Below are positions 6,322 through 7,736 of a stretch of DNA of 7,736 bases, piece after piece (position 1 is the first letter of the stretch; every line of letters starts with the position of its first letter). The stretch is from Beijerinckiaceae bacterium (GTDB taxonomy: Bacteria > Pseudomonadota > Alphaproteobacteria > Rhizobiales > Beijerinckiaceae): the NCBI GenBank assembly GCA_022702195.1, contig JAKONB010000359.1, positions 1 through 7,736 on the forward strand, in the 5' to 3' direction. The position numbers and the translations under genes were made by a program. Below the pieces are notes generated by a model that worked only from the letters and a program-made list of their open reading frames with translations, ran no database searches and had not been told where the DNA came from.

Positions 6322-7383
6322 ATGCCGCCCATCGCCTCCGCAGCCTCCGCAGCGTTCGACACGGGACCCCGACGAGTCCGGCTGCCAGTGCTGCCCGGCC
6401 GTGCGATCCTGCCGTCGGTGCTCGCCGTCGCCGCGTTCGGCGCAGCGACGGCCGTCGCCAGCGATTACTGGCTCGATGCGATCCTGATCCCGTTCCTGAT
6501 CATGGCGCTGGCCGGCCTCGGCCTGAACCTGACCATGGGCTATGCCGGCCAGGCCTCGCTCGGCACCGGCGCCTTCATGGCGACCGGCGCTTACGCCACC
6601 TACAACTTGCTGCTGCGCCTGCCCGAATGGCCGTTGCCCGTGAGCCTCGTGCTGGGCGGACTGATCACCGGCGCCGTCGGCCTCGTCGTCGGCTTGCCGT
6701 CCCTGCGCATCAAGGGGTTCTACCTCGTCGCACCGACGCTCGCCGCGCAGTTCCTGATCGAATGGGCGCTGAACCAGTATCCCTGGTTCTCGAACCACAC
6801 CTCGTCGAGCGCCATCTCGGCCCCCCGCCTCGCCTGGCTCGGGCACGACCTGTCGAGCCCGCAGGGCCGCTACGCCGTGACGCTCACCAGCGTCGTGCTC
6901 GTCACCCTCACGGCCTGGAAGCTCGTACGCAGCCAGACCGGCCGCGAATGGATGGCGGTGCGCGACATGGACACCGCGGCCGCTGTGATCGGGATCCCGG
7001 TGGGCGCGGCCAAGCTGAAGGCGTTCTTCGCCGGCGCCGCGGTGTGCGGCATCGCCGGAGCGCTCTGGGCCTTCGCCTATCTGGGAACGGTCGACGCGCG
7101 CAGCTTCGACCTCGACCGCTCGTTCCAGGTGATGTTCGTCATCATTATCGGCGGGATGGGCAGCCTCGCGGGCTCCTTCATCGGCGCGGCCTTCATCGTG
7201 TTCCTGCCGATCGCGCTGAGCCAGATCGCCAGCAACCTGTTCGGTGCGGCCATCGACGGCGGCCAACTCCAGAACCTCCAGCACGTGCTGTTCGGCGGCC
7301 TGATCATCGCTCTGCTGATCAAGGAGCCGGACGGCCTCGCCGCGCTGATCGCCCGCTTCGGCCGACGCCTCGCGCGCCGTTGA
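6322..7383 (+). CDS. livM: LivM-like branched-chain-amino-acid-type ABC permease
   Basis: The 353-residue inner-membrane protein is the second channel subunit and partner of LivH. Family landmarks are LAGLGLNLTMGYAGQASLGT (63-82) then GAFMATGAY, RIKGFYLVAPTLAAQFLIEW (129-148), WMAVRDMDTAAAVIGIPV (210-227), KLKAFFAGAAVCGIAGALWA (231-250), and the coupling loop IIGGMGSLAGSFIGAAF (275-291). The N-terminal ~30 residues are a polar, alanine-rich lead before the first membrane segment. ATG 6322 has GAGAGAG at 6306-6312, inside the end of livH, at suitable spacing, so this start is preferred over the far upstream in-frame ATG at 6139 that would overlap livH heavily. The C terminus is basic (GRRLARR), consistent with a cytoplasmic end. 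Confidence 0.9.
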   Translation: MPPIASAASAAFDTGPRRVRLPVLPGRAILPSVLAVAAFGAATAVASDYWLDAILIPFLIMALAGLGLNLTMGYAGQASLGTGAFMATGAYATYNLLLRLPEWPLPVSLVLGGLITGAVGLVVGLPSLRIKGFYLVAPTLAAQFLIEWALNQYPWFSNHTSSSAISAPRLAWLGHDLSSPQGRYAVTLTSVVLVTLTAWKLVRSQTGREWMAVRDMDTAAAVIGIPVGAAKLKAFFAGAAVCGIAGALWAFAYLGTVDARSFDLDRSFQVMFVIIIGGMGSLAGSFIGAAFIVFLPIALSQIASNLFGAAIDGGQLQNLQHVLFGGLIIALLIKEPDGLAALIARFGRRLARR

Positions 7384-7415
7384 CACCTTTCGCCATGTCT
7401 CGACGGAACCGACCC

Positions 7416-7736
7416 ATGCCCGCCCCATCTCCGCTGAAGCGCCACCTTCTCGCCGCCGCGACCGCGCTCGGCCTCCTCGCCGCACCGCCCGCCTTCGCCG
7501 ATCCCGCGAAGGAACAATACGTCCCGCTGGCGACCTTCCGGGTCGGCGCCTACGCGTCCTCCGGCATCCCGTCCTGGGCCGGGGTGATCGACTATCTGCG
7601 CTACATCAACGAGGTCGAGGGCGGCATCAACGGGGTGAAGCTCGTTTGGGACGAGTGCGAGACCGAGTGGGCGGTCGAGAAGGGCGTCGAGTGCTACGAG
7701 CGCGTGAAGGGGGGCCGGAATGGCGCGCCGGTGGCG
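7416..7736 (+). CDS. Periplasmic substrate-binding protein of the Liv-type importer (3' partial)
   Basis: The first 107 residues are visible and the gene runs off the window. It starts with a signal peptide: basic LKRH (7-10), hydrophobic core LLAAATALGLLAAPP (11-25), and a likely cleavage after AFA (28). The mature start PLATFRVGAYASSGIPSWAG (37-56), YLRYINEVEGGINGVKLVWD (60-79) and CETEWAVEKGVECYERVKGG (81-100) match the type-I periplasmic binding fold of LivK-like proteins, with the family-like GGINGVK and EC-E-T segments. It would capture the solute and deliver it to LivH/LivM. Position 32 nt after livM supports this partnership. An in-frame ATG at 7395 would add MSRRNRP; neither start has a clear ribosome-binding site, and 7416 gives the more compact signal peptide. 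Confidence 0.85.
   Translation, partial: MPAPSPLKRHLLAAATALGLLAAPPAFADPAKEQYVPLATFRVGAYASSGIPSWAGVIDYLRYINEVEGGINGVKLVWDECETEWAVEKGVECYERVKGGRNGAPVA

Noticed and set aside
6163..7485. Long minus-strand frame opposite livM
   Set aside because: Charged low-complexity translation, mirror of a clear membrane-protein gene on the plus strand.

Overview
The window is strongly GC-rich, with compact same-strand genes and G/C-ending codons. This fits an alphaproteobacterium, most likely of the order Hyphomicrobiales; a Methylobacterium-type genome is my best guess from overall protein style and cannot be proved from the window. All convincing genes are on the + strand.

Layout: (1) 1-104 is the last piece of a LivF-like ABC ATPase from an upstream cluster. 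(2) 105-393 is the only sizeable intergenic stretch. It holds a terminator-like inverted repeat, a relatively AT-rich patch with a candidate promoter overlapping a short palindrome, and a perfect 8-bp hairpin in the presumed leader. (3) 394-1878 encodes an OprB-type outer-membrane porin. (4) 1928-3196 encodes an SfnB-type (acyl-CoA dehydrogenase-fold) sulfur-acquisition oxidoreductase. (5) 3249-4652 encodes an NtaA/SnaA/DszA/SoxA-family FMNH2-dependent monooxygenase, resembling dimethylsulfide monooxygenase. (6) 4652-7736 encodes four components of a branched-chain-amino-acid-type (HAAT) ABC importer: ATPase LivG, permeases LivH and LivM, and the N-terminal part of a periplasmic binding protein cut by the window end. 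Gaps from the porin onward are 49, 52, -1, 13, 4 and 32 nt, with no obvious internal terminator, so this looks like one operon.

Working model (inference): the porin admits a small organosulfur compound through the outer membrane, the binding protein and Liv-type permease import it, and two flavin-dependent enzymes oxidise it and break a C-S bond to release sulfur in assimilable form. The two enzymes have the same folds as the DszC/DszA pair of dibenzothiophene desulfurisation (acyl-CoA-dehydrogenase-type oxygenase plus luciferase-like sulfone monooxygenase). Pairing them with a Liv-type importer instead of the usual Ssu/Tau-type sulfonate importer is the most distinctive aspect. No flavin reductase, desulfinase, regulator or matching LivF ATPase lies within the window. 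A possible 18-codon Pro/Arg-rich mini-ORF links the two oxygenase genes by stop/start overlaps at both ends and deserves a check.
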